Source: Lutibacter sp.
GTDB taxonomy: Bacteria > Bacteroidota > Bacteroidia > Flavobacteriales > Flavobacteriaceae
DNA length: 13,443 bases
Assembly (NCBI RefSeq): GCF_021647475.1
Contig: NZ_JAKIUR010000065.1
Coordinates: forward strand, 1 to 13,443
Direction of reading: 5' to 3'
Shown here: positions 1 to 8,195 of the stretch, in pieces
Layout of the letters: each line of letters opens with the position of its first letter
How positions within the stretch are numbered: position 1 is the first letter of the stretch
Program-made: the position numbers and the translations under genes
The notes under the pieces: model-generated
The model's database searches: none
Told to the model about the DNA's origin: nothing
Seen by the model: the letters and a program-made list of their open reading frames with translations, nothing else

Positions 1-66
1 TATAGCATCTCTACGAATGATGTTTCTCTCTTGGTCTTTTACGCTTCTTAAATCTATTTTTTCCAT
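1..66 (-). CDS. N-terminal fragment of an unidentified gene, possibly IS630-type transposase (partial)
   Basis: An ATG at 66-64 on the minus strand opens a frame of 22 codons with no stop before the window edge. The peptide starts MEKIDLRSVKDQERNIIRRD. This charged opening (an M-x-K-I-D-x-R-like start, then an Arg-rich helix) resembles from memory the N-terminus of IS630-type transposases of Bacteroidota, where it precedes a helix-turn-helix. Only 22 residues are visible and no catalytic motif or terminal repeat can be checked, so the family name is a guess. A promoter-like TATCTTTA lies at 78-71 on the same strand, only 4 bases before the ATG, which would imply an almost leaderless mRNA. The gene is separated from the next gene, also on the minus strand, by about 125 bases of AT-rich sequence. 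Confidence 0.35.
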   Translation of the reverse strand, partial: MEKIDLRSVKDQERNIIRRDAI

Positions 67-192
67 AGCATAAAGATACGAAAAATATTTTAAATATTAA
101 AGAACTATTGATTCTTTGTTAATATTACTAATTACGGACATACATTTTTTTTTAAGTTATGTAACTAACTATTGACCTCTATAAAAGTTTTG

Positions 193-1824
193 TTAAAATT
201 TGGAATATTCAAGTATTTTGTTGGGCTTGGTGCAAGGTTCTTTGTACTTAAATCGGTCTTTTTCACATTTAGGATTTATAAAAATAAAACCATTATTTTT
301 TTGTGTATATCCTAGGTTTTTTGCTAAATCGAAGAGGTTTTTATTATCAATGTTTTTTTTATTTGAACTTATATAATATTGAAGCGATATGGGTGAATTT
401 TTATATAAAGCAAGTGATAATAAATTATCTGGTGTAACAATAAATCTATTAAATGAATACATATAAGGCCAATGAATGGCTCCAAAAACATCGTATAATA
501 ATTCCGAACATATAAGTTTGTCATTTGTTTCGGTATCAAAATTAAAGTCATACTTTTTCCCTAATTGACCTAATAAATTATTTAAAAAGGTTAGCTTAAA
601 ATTTGTTGGAAGTTGGTCAAAATTTGTAATTCTTAAAATGGCAACTTCATCAACATTTAAAAACTGTTTAAGTTTTTTTAAGTGAGTTCCTCTTCTATTG
701 GTTTCAATAATACAAAAACCTTCTTGAATTTGCTTTTGAAAAGGAACTATTACTGGATGATTCCATAAGTAGCTATCTTCTAATTGTTTTTTGGTACCTA
801 AATAAATGGCGACATGACCAAAATGACCAGTAATTAATTTGTCCGTTAATAAAAAACTGGTTTTTTCAGCAATTATATCTAAGGGTTTAAGCCGTTCAAA
901 AAGTTCATTATAAATAGAATCATTTTTAAATAAATAGCCGTTTCTATATTTAAACAATCCAATAAAATTACCCATTAATCTACTTAAAAAGTATGTAAAG
1001 GTTCTACCTGTATTATGAAATTTATCTTTCATAAAAAGTTTTCTAAACTTTTTGTTATCTTTTTTTATAAAACTATTCCTATAAGATTTTGAGGATAATT
1101 CTTTAAAAAGGGTATCGGAATGGCTGAATTTAGTATGAATAATTATTTTGTTAATTTGTTGTTTAATTGCTTTAAAATTTTTCCTTTTTAATTGCTTTCG
1201 CACCATTTTTTTTAAATCGTTTTTTTTAATGTTAAATGAATTATTTTTTTCATTTAAAATGCGTCTAATTCGCTGGATTTTAATTGAATTGGAATAATTT
1301 AAATAAAAATTTTGAAGTTGTGAAAGTTGAGATTCTAACATAATAGAAGACAACTTGTTTTTGTTGGTTTTTATCAACAAATTTTGAATTGATTGGTTTA
1401 GTAATGTGTATCTTTTATATAGTGAAAATGAATTGCTTATAAATAGTATTTCATTTCCCTTAATAGGAGCTCTTTTTTGGATGGAAGATTCAATTTTATA
1501 CAAATATTTAGCATTAAAATTTGTAAACCAAGAAAATTCCTTTAGAAAATTTATAAAAAAAGCCTGCAAGCTTGTTTCCTTAATAGTAGAAATATGGTTG
1601 TTTAATTCTAACAATTCCTTAGACAATTGGGTAATTTCTAACTCTTGGGTTTCTAGAAAATGACTCATCATTTGAGATTCACTAAAAATGTTGAATGGCG
1701 AAGTTGAATAACTTGCAATAGAATTTGTTGCATTCTTTAAATCAAGAGTGATTGTCTTGTATTTCAGTTGCCCAATAACAAGATAGCTGGTTAAAAAAAA
1801 TAAAATAAGGATCATTTTTTTCAT
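193..1824 (-). CDS. Exported protein with C-terminal YiiX-like permuted papain-like amidase domain
   Basis: The chosen start at 1824 gives 543 residues and a clean signal peptide, MKKMILILFFLTSYLVIGQ, with likely cleavage after VIG. An in-frame ATG at 1893 would add 23 residues ahead of this signal and looks spurious; a promoter-like CAAATTTG at 1861-1854 also lies downstream of it. Residues about 50-90 are rich in L/E/Q and may form a coiled coil. Residues about 180-270 are very Lys/Arg-rich. The recognisable part is residues about 314-480: PLDII, then GHFGHVAIYLG with candidate catalytic His337, then IIETNRRG with candidate Glu374, then LICSEL with candidate nucleophile Cys439. This His-Glu-Cys order is that of the permuted NlpC/P60-like amidases (YiiX/YaeF group), thought to cut amide bonds in cell-wall or lipid substrates. 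The substrate is unknown. The typical domain is about 200 residues, so the roughly 300-residue N-terminal region is extra and unrecognised. It seems to be transcribed alone. Confidence 0.7.
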   Translation of the reverse strand: MKKMILILFFLTSYLVIGQLKYKTITLDLKNATNSIASYSTSPFNIFSESQMMSHFLETQELEITQLSKELLELNNHISTIKETSLQAFFINFLKEFSWFTNFNAKYLYKIESSIQKRAPIKGNEILFISNSFSLYKRYTLLNQSIQNLLIKTNKNKLSSIMLESQLSQLQNFYLNYSNSIKIQRIRRILNEKNNSFNIKKNDLKKMVRKQLKRKNFKAIKQQINKIIIHTKFSHSDTLFKELSSKSYRNSFIKKDNKKFRKLFMKDKFHNTGRTFTYFLSRLMGNFIGLFKYRNGYLFKNDSIYNELFERLKPLDIIAEKTSFLLTDKLITGHFGHVAIYLGTKKQLEDSYLWNHPVIVPFQKQIQEGFCIIETNRRGTHLKKLKQFLNVDEVAILRITNFDQLPTNFKLTFLNNLLGQLGKKYDFNFDTETNDKLICSELLYDVFGAIHWPYMYSFNRFIVTPDNLLSLALYKNSPISLQYYISSNKKNIDNKNLFDLAKNLGYTQKNNGFIFINPKCEKDRFKYKEPCTKPNKILEYSKF

Positions 1825-2151
1825 AACAAAACTTACCATCACGAGGTACGTTGCAAATTTGTTCTTTTTTATTAAATAAAAAATGTGCAACATGTAAATT
1901 TACAATAAAAATGGTTTAAATTAAGAGGAAATTTAATATTGATTGTCGATGAAAATTTGAGAGAAAACTATCGTTGTATAAAGAAAAAAAAGTAGAGGAC
2001 TAAAAATGTATTTCATTAAAAATTTGGTGATTATAAGGTGATAAAAGTAAACAATTATTTTAGATACTCCGTTGTGCATTTTAATAAAATTTCGTCACTT
2101 TGAATTGACGTAATAGTAGGTTTAAAGAGTTAAAATGCACAACGAGTTTTA
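1825..2151. other. Intergenic gap with no gene seen
   Basis: This 327-base AT-rich stretch lies between two minus-strand genes. No frame longer than a few codons with a credible start was found. Its right half carries the long inverted repeat at 2070-2144, listed separately. Its left end holds the leader of the amidase-like gene, including a weak -7-like CAAATTTG at 1854-1861 about 30 bases before that gene's start. I see no canonical terminator with a T-run for the upstream Asp-box gene. Confidence 0.6.
2070..2144. repeat. 75-bp element with perfect 15-bp inverted arms
   Basis: The left arm CGTTGTGCATTTTAA at 2070-2084 is the exact reverse complement of TTAAAATGCACAACG at 2130-2144. Outside the arms the match continues (CTC at left, GAG at right) if one extra C in the left arm is allowed. 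The 45-base interior contains a second, smaller inverted pair, CGTCA at 2093-2097 and TGACG at 2106-2110. The element begins 8 bases after the stop codon of the minus-strand Asp-box gene. It lacks a T-run after either arm, so it is not a standard intrinsic terminator. It could be a miniature mobile element (MITE), a palindromic 3'-end RNA structure, or a relic of insertion. Confidence 0.75.
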
Positions 2152-5100
2152 TCAATAGTTAAGTTCACTTAACTTCTTAAAAGGCGACAGTTTTAAATTT
2201 TCAACCGATTTTTGATAATTTGTCCAATCCGTTTCATAAAATTTATTGATTTTAGAGACCATAGCTCCTACTTTTTTATTGGCGTTTTTAACTAAGGTAA
2301 TTTCTGTAGGTCCGGGTTTTTGCAGTAAAGAATTTACGTAACTTTTGGCTAAATATAAATAAGAAATGGTACTTGGAAATTCCGTTGCAGTTATACCTTG
2401 TCGTTTATCTTTTTTGCCAAGCATATCATCTAGCAAACCATTAATTTCTTTTAGCATTTTGGTATGTTCAACTAACAACTTTTTAAATTTTTCTTTTTTA
2501 TGTTGTGCTTTTATTCTTTTTTGATAATCTTCAACAATTTTCTTAGAACTAAGTAACCGTTGCGTTGCTTTACCCGCAATTCCTAATCTGGCATCCAATT
2601 GTTTTAGCAAATCGTATTTACTTTGTAAAACATCCATAGATATTTTAACTCTAGGATCATAAGCTACCGTTATTTTCTGAGTTGCTGTTTGATTTCCAAA
2701 ATGAAGTTTTATAGTATAATTTCCAGGTAAAACGGTTACTCCTGAAGGTAGATTGCTATTTTTTTTAACTTTTTTTCTAGACGGTCCTCGCATTCCGTTT
2801 TCTTCAAAATGCCAATACATTCTATGTACTCCATTTTCTTTTGGTGCTTTCTTTTTTATGCTTCTAATTAATTCATTTTTAGCATTAAAAACTTGAAAGA
2901 AAAGAGAATCAAATTTCACTTCGGGTTTTTCTGCTTTTACCGCAATAGTTTTGTCTTTTTTATTTAACTCTTTTTTGTTTTTAGATAAAGACTCATTATT
3001 TTTTTTGTGCTTAGGTTTGTTGATGCTATAAGTAATCATTACACCTTTTTTTCTATTATCACCATTAAAAATGGCATTAGCACCAAAACGTGTTCCAGAG
3101 GGTTGTTGATTTTGAGTGATAAATGCTTTTGGAGGTGTAAATAAATGTAATGTTTTGTTTAATAATTGATTACCTTCTTTTGCTAAAGCTCTAAACGGAC
3201 GAATATCATCTAAAATATAAATTGCTCGTCCAAAAGTACCAATAACTAAATCTTGTTCACGTGGTTGAATTGCTAAATCCATAGTGGAAACTGTTGGATA
3301 ATTCTGAGTCCATTTAGTCCAAGTTTTACCTTCATCAATACTAATATATAATCCAAATTCAGTTCCCAAAAAAAGTAATTTTGGTTCTTCAATATCTTGT
3401 ATAATTGAGTGTGTATAACCAAAGGTTTCAGGTTTGTTTTTTAATAAATTTTCCCAGGTTTTTCCGTAATTTCTAGTTCTAAATAAATACGGTTTAAAAT
3501 CAAATTGACGATAATTATTAACTACAACATAAGCCTCACCTGTATTAAATTTTGAAGCTCTAATTTGAGGAATCCAACTTCCTTTAGGGAAGTTTTTGAT
3601 ATTTTTGGAAACATTAACCCAAGTTTCCCCACCATCTTTAGTTAATTGAATATTTCCATCATCAGTGCCAACCCAAATTAGGTTTTCATCTAAAGTACTT
3701 GGTTCAATAGCCAAAATAGTACAATGATTTTCAGCTCCTGTAGCATCCATTGTTAAACCGCCACTTTTAAATTGCTTTTGTTTTGTTTTATCATTGGTAG
3801 TTAAATCGGGCGAAATTATTTGCCAAGTATAACCTTTATTGGTAGATTTATGCACAAACTGACTTCCAAAATAAATCGTTTTTTTATCAATAGGATTTAA
3901 GGCAATAGCTGCATTCCAATTAAATCGAAGTTTAATATCTGGATTTGGATGCGTTGGACGAATCATTTTTACATAGCCTGTTTTTTTGTTGTACCTACCA
4001 ACAGATCCTTGTTGAGACATGGCATAACCAAATTGAGAGTTGGTTGGGTCAGGAATTACATCAAAACCATCACCAAACATAAGTTCTTGCCAATACGAAT
4101 TTCGAATTCCTTGAGCCTTTAAAACGTAAGCTGGTCCGCTCCATGAACCATTATCTTGCATTCCTCCATACACATTATAAGGAAAATCGTTATCCACATT
4201 AATATGATAAAACTGGCCTACTGGTAAATTTTCTACAAATCGCCAGGTTTTCCCTTTGTTATGGGTAATATTTAAACCACCATCATTGCCGTCCATTATA
4301 AAACTTGGATTATTAGGATTAATCCACCAAGCATGATGGTCCGGATGTACGCCATTATTAGAGTTATAAGCCGGCATAAGTTGTTTAAATGATTTTCCTC
4401 CATCAACACTAACATTTACATAAGTGAAAATAGTATAAATTCGATTTTCATTGATGGGATCTACATAAATATGAGAATAATAAAAAGGTCTGTTTCCAAT
4501 ACCAGCTTTTCCTTTTCCGCTAGATTTGTCATTTACTTTTTTCCATTTCTCACCACCATCTATGGATTTATAAAGTGCATTTTTTTTAGCTTCTACTAAA
4601 GCATAGGCAATGTTGGTATTGCTAGGAGCAATTGCCAAACCAATTCTTCCTAAATTTCCTTCAGGTAAACCTTCTTTAGAAGTGATTTTTTTCCAATTTT
4701 CACCGCCATCATAAGTTAAATATATTCCAGAACCTTGTCCACCAGAAGTAAAAGTCCAAGGTTTTCGTTGATGTTCCCACATTGCAGCCATTAATTTATT
4801 TGGATTACTTGGGTCAACTACCAAATCGGCACAGCCAGTTTTAGAATTTACAAATAATGATTTTGACCAAGTTTTACCGCCGTCGGTTGTTTTATAAACA
4901 CCACGTTCAGGATGTGCTCCCCAAGAAGAACCAATAGCACCAACATAAATAATATTTGGATTGGTTTTATCAATTATTATTTTTTGGATGTTGCGTGTTT
5001 TTTCTAATCCAACTAATTTCCAAGTTAACCCAGCATCTAAACTTTTATATAAACCATAACCGCTAGAAACGCTGTTTCTAGGATTTCCTTCACCAGTTCC

Positions 5101-5403
5101 TACCCAAATTACATCAGGATTACTTTGTTGAATGGCTATTGCACCGATAGACATTGGTCCATATTTGTCAAAAATAGGTTTCCAATCTACTCCACCACTT
5201 TCTGATTTCCAAACTCCTCCAGAAGCAGATCCAATATACATAATATCAGTATTTTTTATAACAACATCAATAGCTGTAATTCTTCCACTCATACCAGCAG
5301 GTCCAATTGATCGGGTTTTAAGACCCTTAAATTTAGCAATGTCAAATTGTTGCGAAAAAGTAATAGTTGAAATTAATAAAACAAGCAAGGTTAGTTTTTT
5401 CAT
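2152..5403 (-). CDS. Exported Asp-box / VPS10-like beta-propeller protein (BNR-repeat 'glycosyl hydrolase' type)
   Basis: This 1083-residue protein starts with a signal peptide, MKKLTLLVLLISTITFS, with likely cleavage before QQF. Residues about 30-735 are built of repeats carrying Asp-box motifs (S/T-x-D-x-G-x-T-W): near residues 67, 121, 172, 230, 280, 332, 379, 520, 588, 643 and 688, most at the end of a propeller blade. These repeats are shared by sortilin/VPS10 and sialidase-like propellers. Close homologues in Bacteroidota are usually labelled glycosyl hydrolase or VPS10 domain protein, but no catalytic site is evident and enzyme activity is not supported by the sequence. A Lys-rich linker lies around 790-835, followed by a beta-rich segment (about 890-945) and a helical, charged C-terminal region. 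No type IX secretion C-terminal domain was recognised. It is likely periplasmic or surface-attached and is monocistronic, with a strong terminator just upstream of it closing the neighbouring operon. Confidence 0.85.
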   Translation of the reverse strand: MKKLTLLVLLISTITFSQQFDIAKFKGLKTRSIGPAGMSGRITAIDVVIKNTDIMYIGSASGGVWKSESGGVDWKPIFDKYGPMSIGAIAIQQSNPDVIWVGTGEGNPRNSVSSGYGLYKSLDAGLTWKLVGLEKTRNIQKIIIDKTNPNIIYVGAIGSSWGAHPERGVYKTTDGGKTWSKSLFVNSKTGCADLVVDPSNPNKLMAAMWEHQRKPWTFTSGGQGSGIYLTYDGGENWKKITSKEGLPEGNLGRIGLAIAPSNTNIAYALVEAKKNALYKSIDGGEKWKKVNDKSSGKGKAGIGNRPFYYSHIYVDPINENRIYTIFTYVNVSVDGGKSFKQLMPAYNSNNGVHPDHHAWWINPNNPSFIMDGNDGGLNITHNKGKTWRFVENLPVGQFYHINVDNDFPYNVYGGMQDNGSWSGPAYVLKAQGIRNSYWQELMFGDGFDVIPDPTNSQFGYAMSQQGSVGRYNKKTGYVKMIRPTHPNPDIKLRFNWNAAIALNPIDKKTIYFGSQFVHKSTNKGYTWQIISPDLTTNDKTKQKQFKSGGLTMDATGAENHCTILAIEPSTLDENLIWVGTDDGNIQLTKDGGETWVNVSKNIKNFPKGSWIPQIRASKFNTGEAYVVVNNYRQFDFKPYLFRTRNYGKTWENLLKNKPETFGYTHSIIQDIEEPKLLFLGTEFGLYISIDEGKTWTKWTQNYPTVSTMDLAIQPREQDLVIGTFGRAIYILDDIRPFRALAKEGNQLLNKTLHLFTPPKAFITQNQQPSGTRFGANAIFNGDNRKKGVMITYSINKPKHKKNNESLSKNKKELNKKDKTIAVKAEKPEVKFDSLFFQVFNAKNELIRSIKKKAPKENGVHRMYWHFEENGMRGPSRKKVKKNSNLPSGVTVLPGNYTIKLHFGNQTATQKITVAYDPRVKISMDVLQSKYDLLKQLDARLGIAGKATQRLLSSKKIVEDYQKRIKAQHKKEKFKKLLVEHTKMLKEINGLLDDMLGKKDKRQGITATEFPSTISYLYLAKSYVNSLLQKPGPTEITLVKNANKKVGAMVSKINKFYETDWTNYQKSVENLKLSPFKKLSELNY

Positions 5404-5424
5404 TAGTTTTAATTTAGGAACTTC

Positions 5425-5432
5425 TAAATTTA
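5425..5432 (-). promoter_or_regulatory. Putative -7 element for the Asp-box protein gene
   Basis: TAAATTTA matches seven of eight positions of the Bacteroidota -7 consensus TAnnTTTG and ends 22 bases before the ATG at 5403. No TTG at the -33 position was found. The region between the sdhB terminator and this gene is short and AT-rich, so a chance match is possible. Confidence 0.3.
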
Positions 5433-5448
5433 TAAAAAATAATATTAA

Positions 5449-5490
5449 TAAAAATAGGGTTTCTGTTATTAAACAGAAACCCTATTTTTA
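5449..5490 (-). terminator. Strong intrinsic terminator of the leftward sdhCAB operon
   Basis: An 18-bp perfect stem pairs 5449-5466 (TAAAAATAGGGTTTCTGT) with 5473-5490, with a 6-base loop TATTAA. The A/T-rich foot gives a run of T after the GC-containing stem on either strand, so it could act in both directions. It lies 22 bases after the stop of the leftward sdhB and 46 bases before the start of the next minus-strand gene, which isolates that gene from read-through. Confidence 0.9.
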
Positions 5491-5512
5491 ATAGATTATA
5501 TAGATCAATATT

Positions 5513-6262
5513 TTATTCTTTTGAATGACAGACTGCTCTATTATATTCGTAATTCATTCTAGTAATATCTATTAATTGTACTTCTTGTGGGCAAACCATT
5601 GCACAAGCTCCTGTGTTTGAACAACTACCAAATCCTTCATTATCATGAGCATTTACCATCCATTGAACACGTTCCTCTCGTTCTACTTTACCTTGAGGTA
5701 ACTTAGCTAAGTGGCTTATTTTGGCAGATACAAATAGTGCAGCAGATGAATTTTTACAGGTTGCTACACAAGCACCACAACCAATACAAGCAGCACTATC
5801 AAAAGCACTTTCGGCAATGTCGTGATGAATTGGAATAGCATTAGCTTCAGGAGCCATTCCGGTAAAAGAAGAAATATAACCACCAGCTTGAATAATTTTA
5901 TCCATAGAACTTCTGTCAACTTTTAAATCTCTTATAACAGGAAATGAATTTGCTCTAAAAGGTTCAACAAATAAAGTGTCACCATCTTTAAAAGATCGTA
6001 AATGAGTTTGGCAGGTTGTATAATGCGATTCAGGACCGTGGGCTTGTCCGTTAATCACTAAAGAACATTGTCCGCAAATTCCTTCACGACAGTCATGGTC
6101 AAATTCAATAACTCGTTCTCCTTTAATTGCAAGTGATTGATTTAAAACGTCGAGCATTTCTAAAAATGACATGTCTTCGCTTAAATCAGACATTTTATAA
6201 GTTACCATTTTACCTTTTGATTTGGCGTTTTCTTGTCGCCATATTTTAAGTGTCAGTTTCAT
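5513..6262 (-). CDS. sdhB: Succinate dehydrogenase/fumarate reductase iron-sulfur subunit (leftward copy)
   Basis: The product (249 residues) carries electrons from the flavin subunit to the membrane quinone site. All three clusters have their ligands. The [2Fe-2S] ferredoxin domain has Cys58, Cys63, Cys66 and Cys84 (DCREGICGQC and TTCQ). The C-terminal domain has CIGCGACVATC, with Cys159, Cys162, Cys165 and Cys169, and SCSNTGACAMVC, with Cys214, Cys220 and Cys224, enough for one [4Fe-4S] and one [3Fe-4S] centre. Length is normal for the family. It is the last gene of the leftward operon, 11 bases after sdhA, and is followed by a strong hairpin terminator. It aligns without gaps in the cysteine regions with the rightward copy but differs at many other positions, for example SHLAKLPQGKVEREERV against SQFAYLPQGRVEATERV. 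Confidence 0.95.
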   Translation of the reverse strand: MKLTLKIWRQENAKSKGKMVTYKMSDLSEDMSFLEMLDVLNQSLAIKGERVIEFDHDCREGICGQCSLVINGQAHGPESHYTTCQTHLRSFKDGDTLFVEPFRANSFPVIRDLKVDRSSMDKIIQAGGYISSFTGMAPEANAIPIHHDIAESAFDSAACIGCGACVATCKNSSAALFVSAKISHLAKLPQGKVEREERVQWMVNAHDNEGFGSCSNTGACAMVCPQEVQLIDITRMNYEYNRAVCHSKE

Positions 6263-6273
6263 AATCTTAAATT

Positions 6274-8187
6274 TTATTTATAGGAGCGAACCGTTGGTTT
6301 AACTTCAGTGAATTCTAATGGTTCTTTGTGTAATTTCCAATTTTCACCATTATCCCATTCCCAAGCAGACGAATACATAAAATTTTTGTCATCGCGTTTG
6401 GCTTCGCCATCTTCAGTTTGAAAATCTTCTCGGAAATGTGCCCCACAACTTTCTCTTCTATTTAAAGCGTCAACTGCCATTAATTCAGCTATTTCTAGAT
6501 AGTCTGCTAATCGTCCTGCTTTTTCTAATTCAGAATTAGGTCCATTTTGATCTCCTGAAACAGCTATATTTTCCCAAAATTCTGTTCTAAGTTTTCTAAT
6601 TTCTTCAATAGCCCATTTCAATCCTTTTTCATTTCTAGACATGGCAACTTCTTTAAACATAATTTTACCTAATCGTCTGTGAATTTTATCTACAGGCATG
6701 GTTCCTTTAATAGCTAATAATTTTTCAACTTGTTCTTTTACAGATTTTTCAGCTTCTTCAAATTCAGGAGTATCAGTTGATATTTTTCCGGTTCTAATTT
6801 CGTTAGATAAATAATTTGAAATGGTATTTGGTAATATAAAGTTACCATCAACAGATGCTTGTAAAAGTGAATTTGCACCTAGTCGATTTGCACCGTGATC
6901 TGCAAAATTGGCTTCACCAACAGCAAATAATCCAGGAATTGTGGTTTGCAATTCGTAATCTACCCATAAACCTCCCATAGAGAAATGAGCAGCAGGTGAT
7001 ATTTTCATAGGTTCTTTGTAGGCATTAATAGCAGTAATTTTTTCATACATAGTAAATAAATTACCATAACGTTCTTTGATAGTATCAACACCTAGTTTTT
7101 CAATAGCCGTTTTAAAATCAAGATAAACAGCATTTTTTAAGGAGCCTACTCCATGACCGGCATCCATTCTTTCTTTGGCGGCACGTGAAGCTACATCACG
7201 AGGAACTAAGTTCCCAAATGCAGGATATCTTCTTTCTAAATAGTAATCTCTATCTTCTTCAGGAATATCTCCTGGAGCTCTTGTTTCATCTTTCTTTTTA
7301 GGAACCCAAATTCTACCATCATTACGTAAAGATTCAGACATTAAGGTTAATTTAGATTGATGTTCTCCAGCTTGTGGTAATGCAGTTGGGTGGATTTGAG
7401 TCCATGAAGGATTTGCAAAATAAGCACCTTTTTTATGAGCTCGCCAGTTTGCAGAACCGTTAGAATTCATAGCTAAAGTGGATAAATAAAATATTTTTCC
7501 AAAACCACCTGTTCCAAAAACTACGGCATGTGCTGCGTGTCGTTCAATTTTTCCTGTATCTAAATCGCGAGCAATAATTCCACGAGCTTTGCCATCTACT
7601 ATCACAATATCTAAAATTTCATGTCTTTTATATTGTTTTAGCGTTTCTGCCTTAACTTGTTTCATCATGGCTTGGTAAGTAGCCATTAATAGTTGTTGCC
7701 CAGTTTGACCACGAGCATAAAAAGTACGAGAAACCAATACTCCACCAAATGAACGATTGCTTAAATAGCCACTATATTCACGAGCAAAAGGAACACCTTG
7801 AGCTACCATATGATCAATTAAATCTACTGATACTTCAGCCATTCTATAAACGTTGGCTTCACGAGACCGGAAATCTCCGCCTTTAATGGTATCGTAAAAC
7901 ATTCTATAAACATTGTCACCATCGTTTTTATAATTTTTAGCGGCATTAACACCACCTTGAGCGGCAACGGAATGTGAGCGACGAGCAGAATCCTGAAAAA
8001 AGAAAACTTTTACATTGTACCCTAGTTCAGCTAAAGAAGCTGCAGCTCCACCACCTGATAATCCTGCACCAACTACAATTATATCTAATTTTTTTCTATT
8101 TGCCGGATTTACTATATGTGTTTTAGCAAGGTAATTTTGCCATTTATCTTTTAAAGGTCCTACTGGAATTTTTGCGTTAAGAGCCAT
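6274..8187 (-). CDS. sdhA: Succinate dehydrogenase/fumarate reductase flavoprotein subunit (leftward copy)
   Basis: This 637-residue catalytic subunit interconverts succinate and fumarate on the cytoplasmic face of the inner membrane. The FAD-binding Rossmann motif GAGLSGG is at residues 40-46. His72 in RRSHSVAAQGG is the expected covalent FAD attachment site. Residues equivalent to the E. coli active site are present: His266 (QIHPT), Arg330 (PRDVASR), His401 (HFSMGG) and Arg435 (GANRLG). The C-terminal SCGAHFRED motif is at 580-588. Compared with the rightward paralogue it lacks about 7 residues in the loop before RDYYLERRYPAFG and about 5 near the C-terminus. It also has unusual substitutions in segments that are nearly invariant in this phylum as I recall them, such as LIDHMVAQ where IIDQCVAQ is typical. 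It sits 8 bases after sdhC and 11 before sdhB. Sequence alone does not say whether it works mainly as dehydrogenase or fumarate reductase. Confidence 0.95.
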   Translation of the reverse strand: MALNAKIPVGPLKDKWQNYLAKTHIVNPANRKKLDIIVVGAGLSGGGAAASLAELGYNVKVFFFQDSARRSHSVAAQGGVNAAKNYKNDGDNVYRMFYDTIKGGDFRSREANVYRMAEVSVDLIDHMVAQGVPFAREYSGYLSNRSFGGVLVSRTFYARGQTGQQLLMATYQAMMKQVKAETLKQYKRHEILDIVIVDGKARGIIARDLDTGKIERHAAHAVVFGTGGFGKIFYLSTLAMNSNGSANWRAHKKGAYFANPSWTQIHPTALPQAGEHQSKLTLMSESLRNDGRIWVPKKKDETRAPGDIPEEDRDYYLERRYPAFGNLVPRDVASRAAKERMDAGHGVGSLKNAVYLDFKTAIEKLGVDTIKERYGNLFTMYEKITAINAYKEPMKISPAAHFSMGGLWVDYELQTTIPGLFAVGEANFADHGANRLGANSLLQASVDGNFILPNTISNYLSNEIRTGKISTDTPEFEEAEKSVKEQVEKLLAIKGTMPVDKIHRRLGKIMFKEVAMSRNEKGLKWAIEEIRKLRTEFWENIAVSGDQNGPNSELEKAGRLADYLEIAELMAVDALNRRESCGAHFREDFQTEDGEAKRDDKNFMYSSAWEWDNGENWKLHKEPLEFTEVKPTVRSYK

Positions 8188-8195
8188 AATTTTTT

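Noticed and set aside
155..166. AGTTATGTAACT hairpin as a terminator for the amidase-like gene.
   Set aside because: The 5-bp stem is weak, and on the minus strand it is followed by an A-run and not a T-run.
1406..1663. 85-codon open frame on the plus strand.
   Set aside because: It lies entirely opposite the amidase-like gene, whose frame has a signal peptide and family motifs. Nothing supports the plus-strand frame.
2070..2144. Possible integron attC site (inverted GTTGTGC...GCACAAC arms).
   Set aside because: attC sites run RYYYAAC on the left to GTTRRRY on the right. Here the order is reversed (GTTGTGC left, GCACAAC right), and reverse-complementing does not fix it. No integrase or cassette array is nearby.
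5132..5491. 119-codon open frame on the plus strand.
   Set aside because: It lies opposite the start of the Asp-box gene, has no recognisable family features, and runs through the terminator hairpin. It is a shadow of the minus-strand gene.
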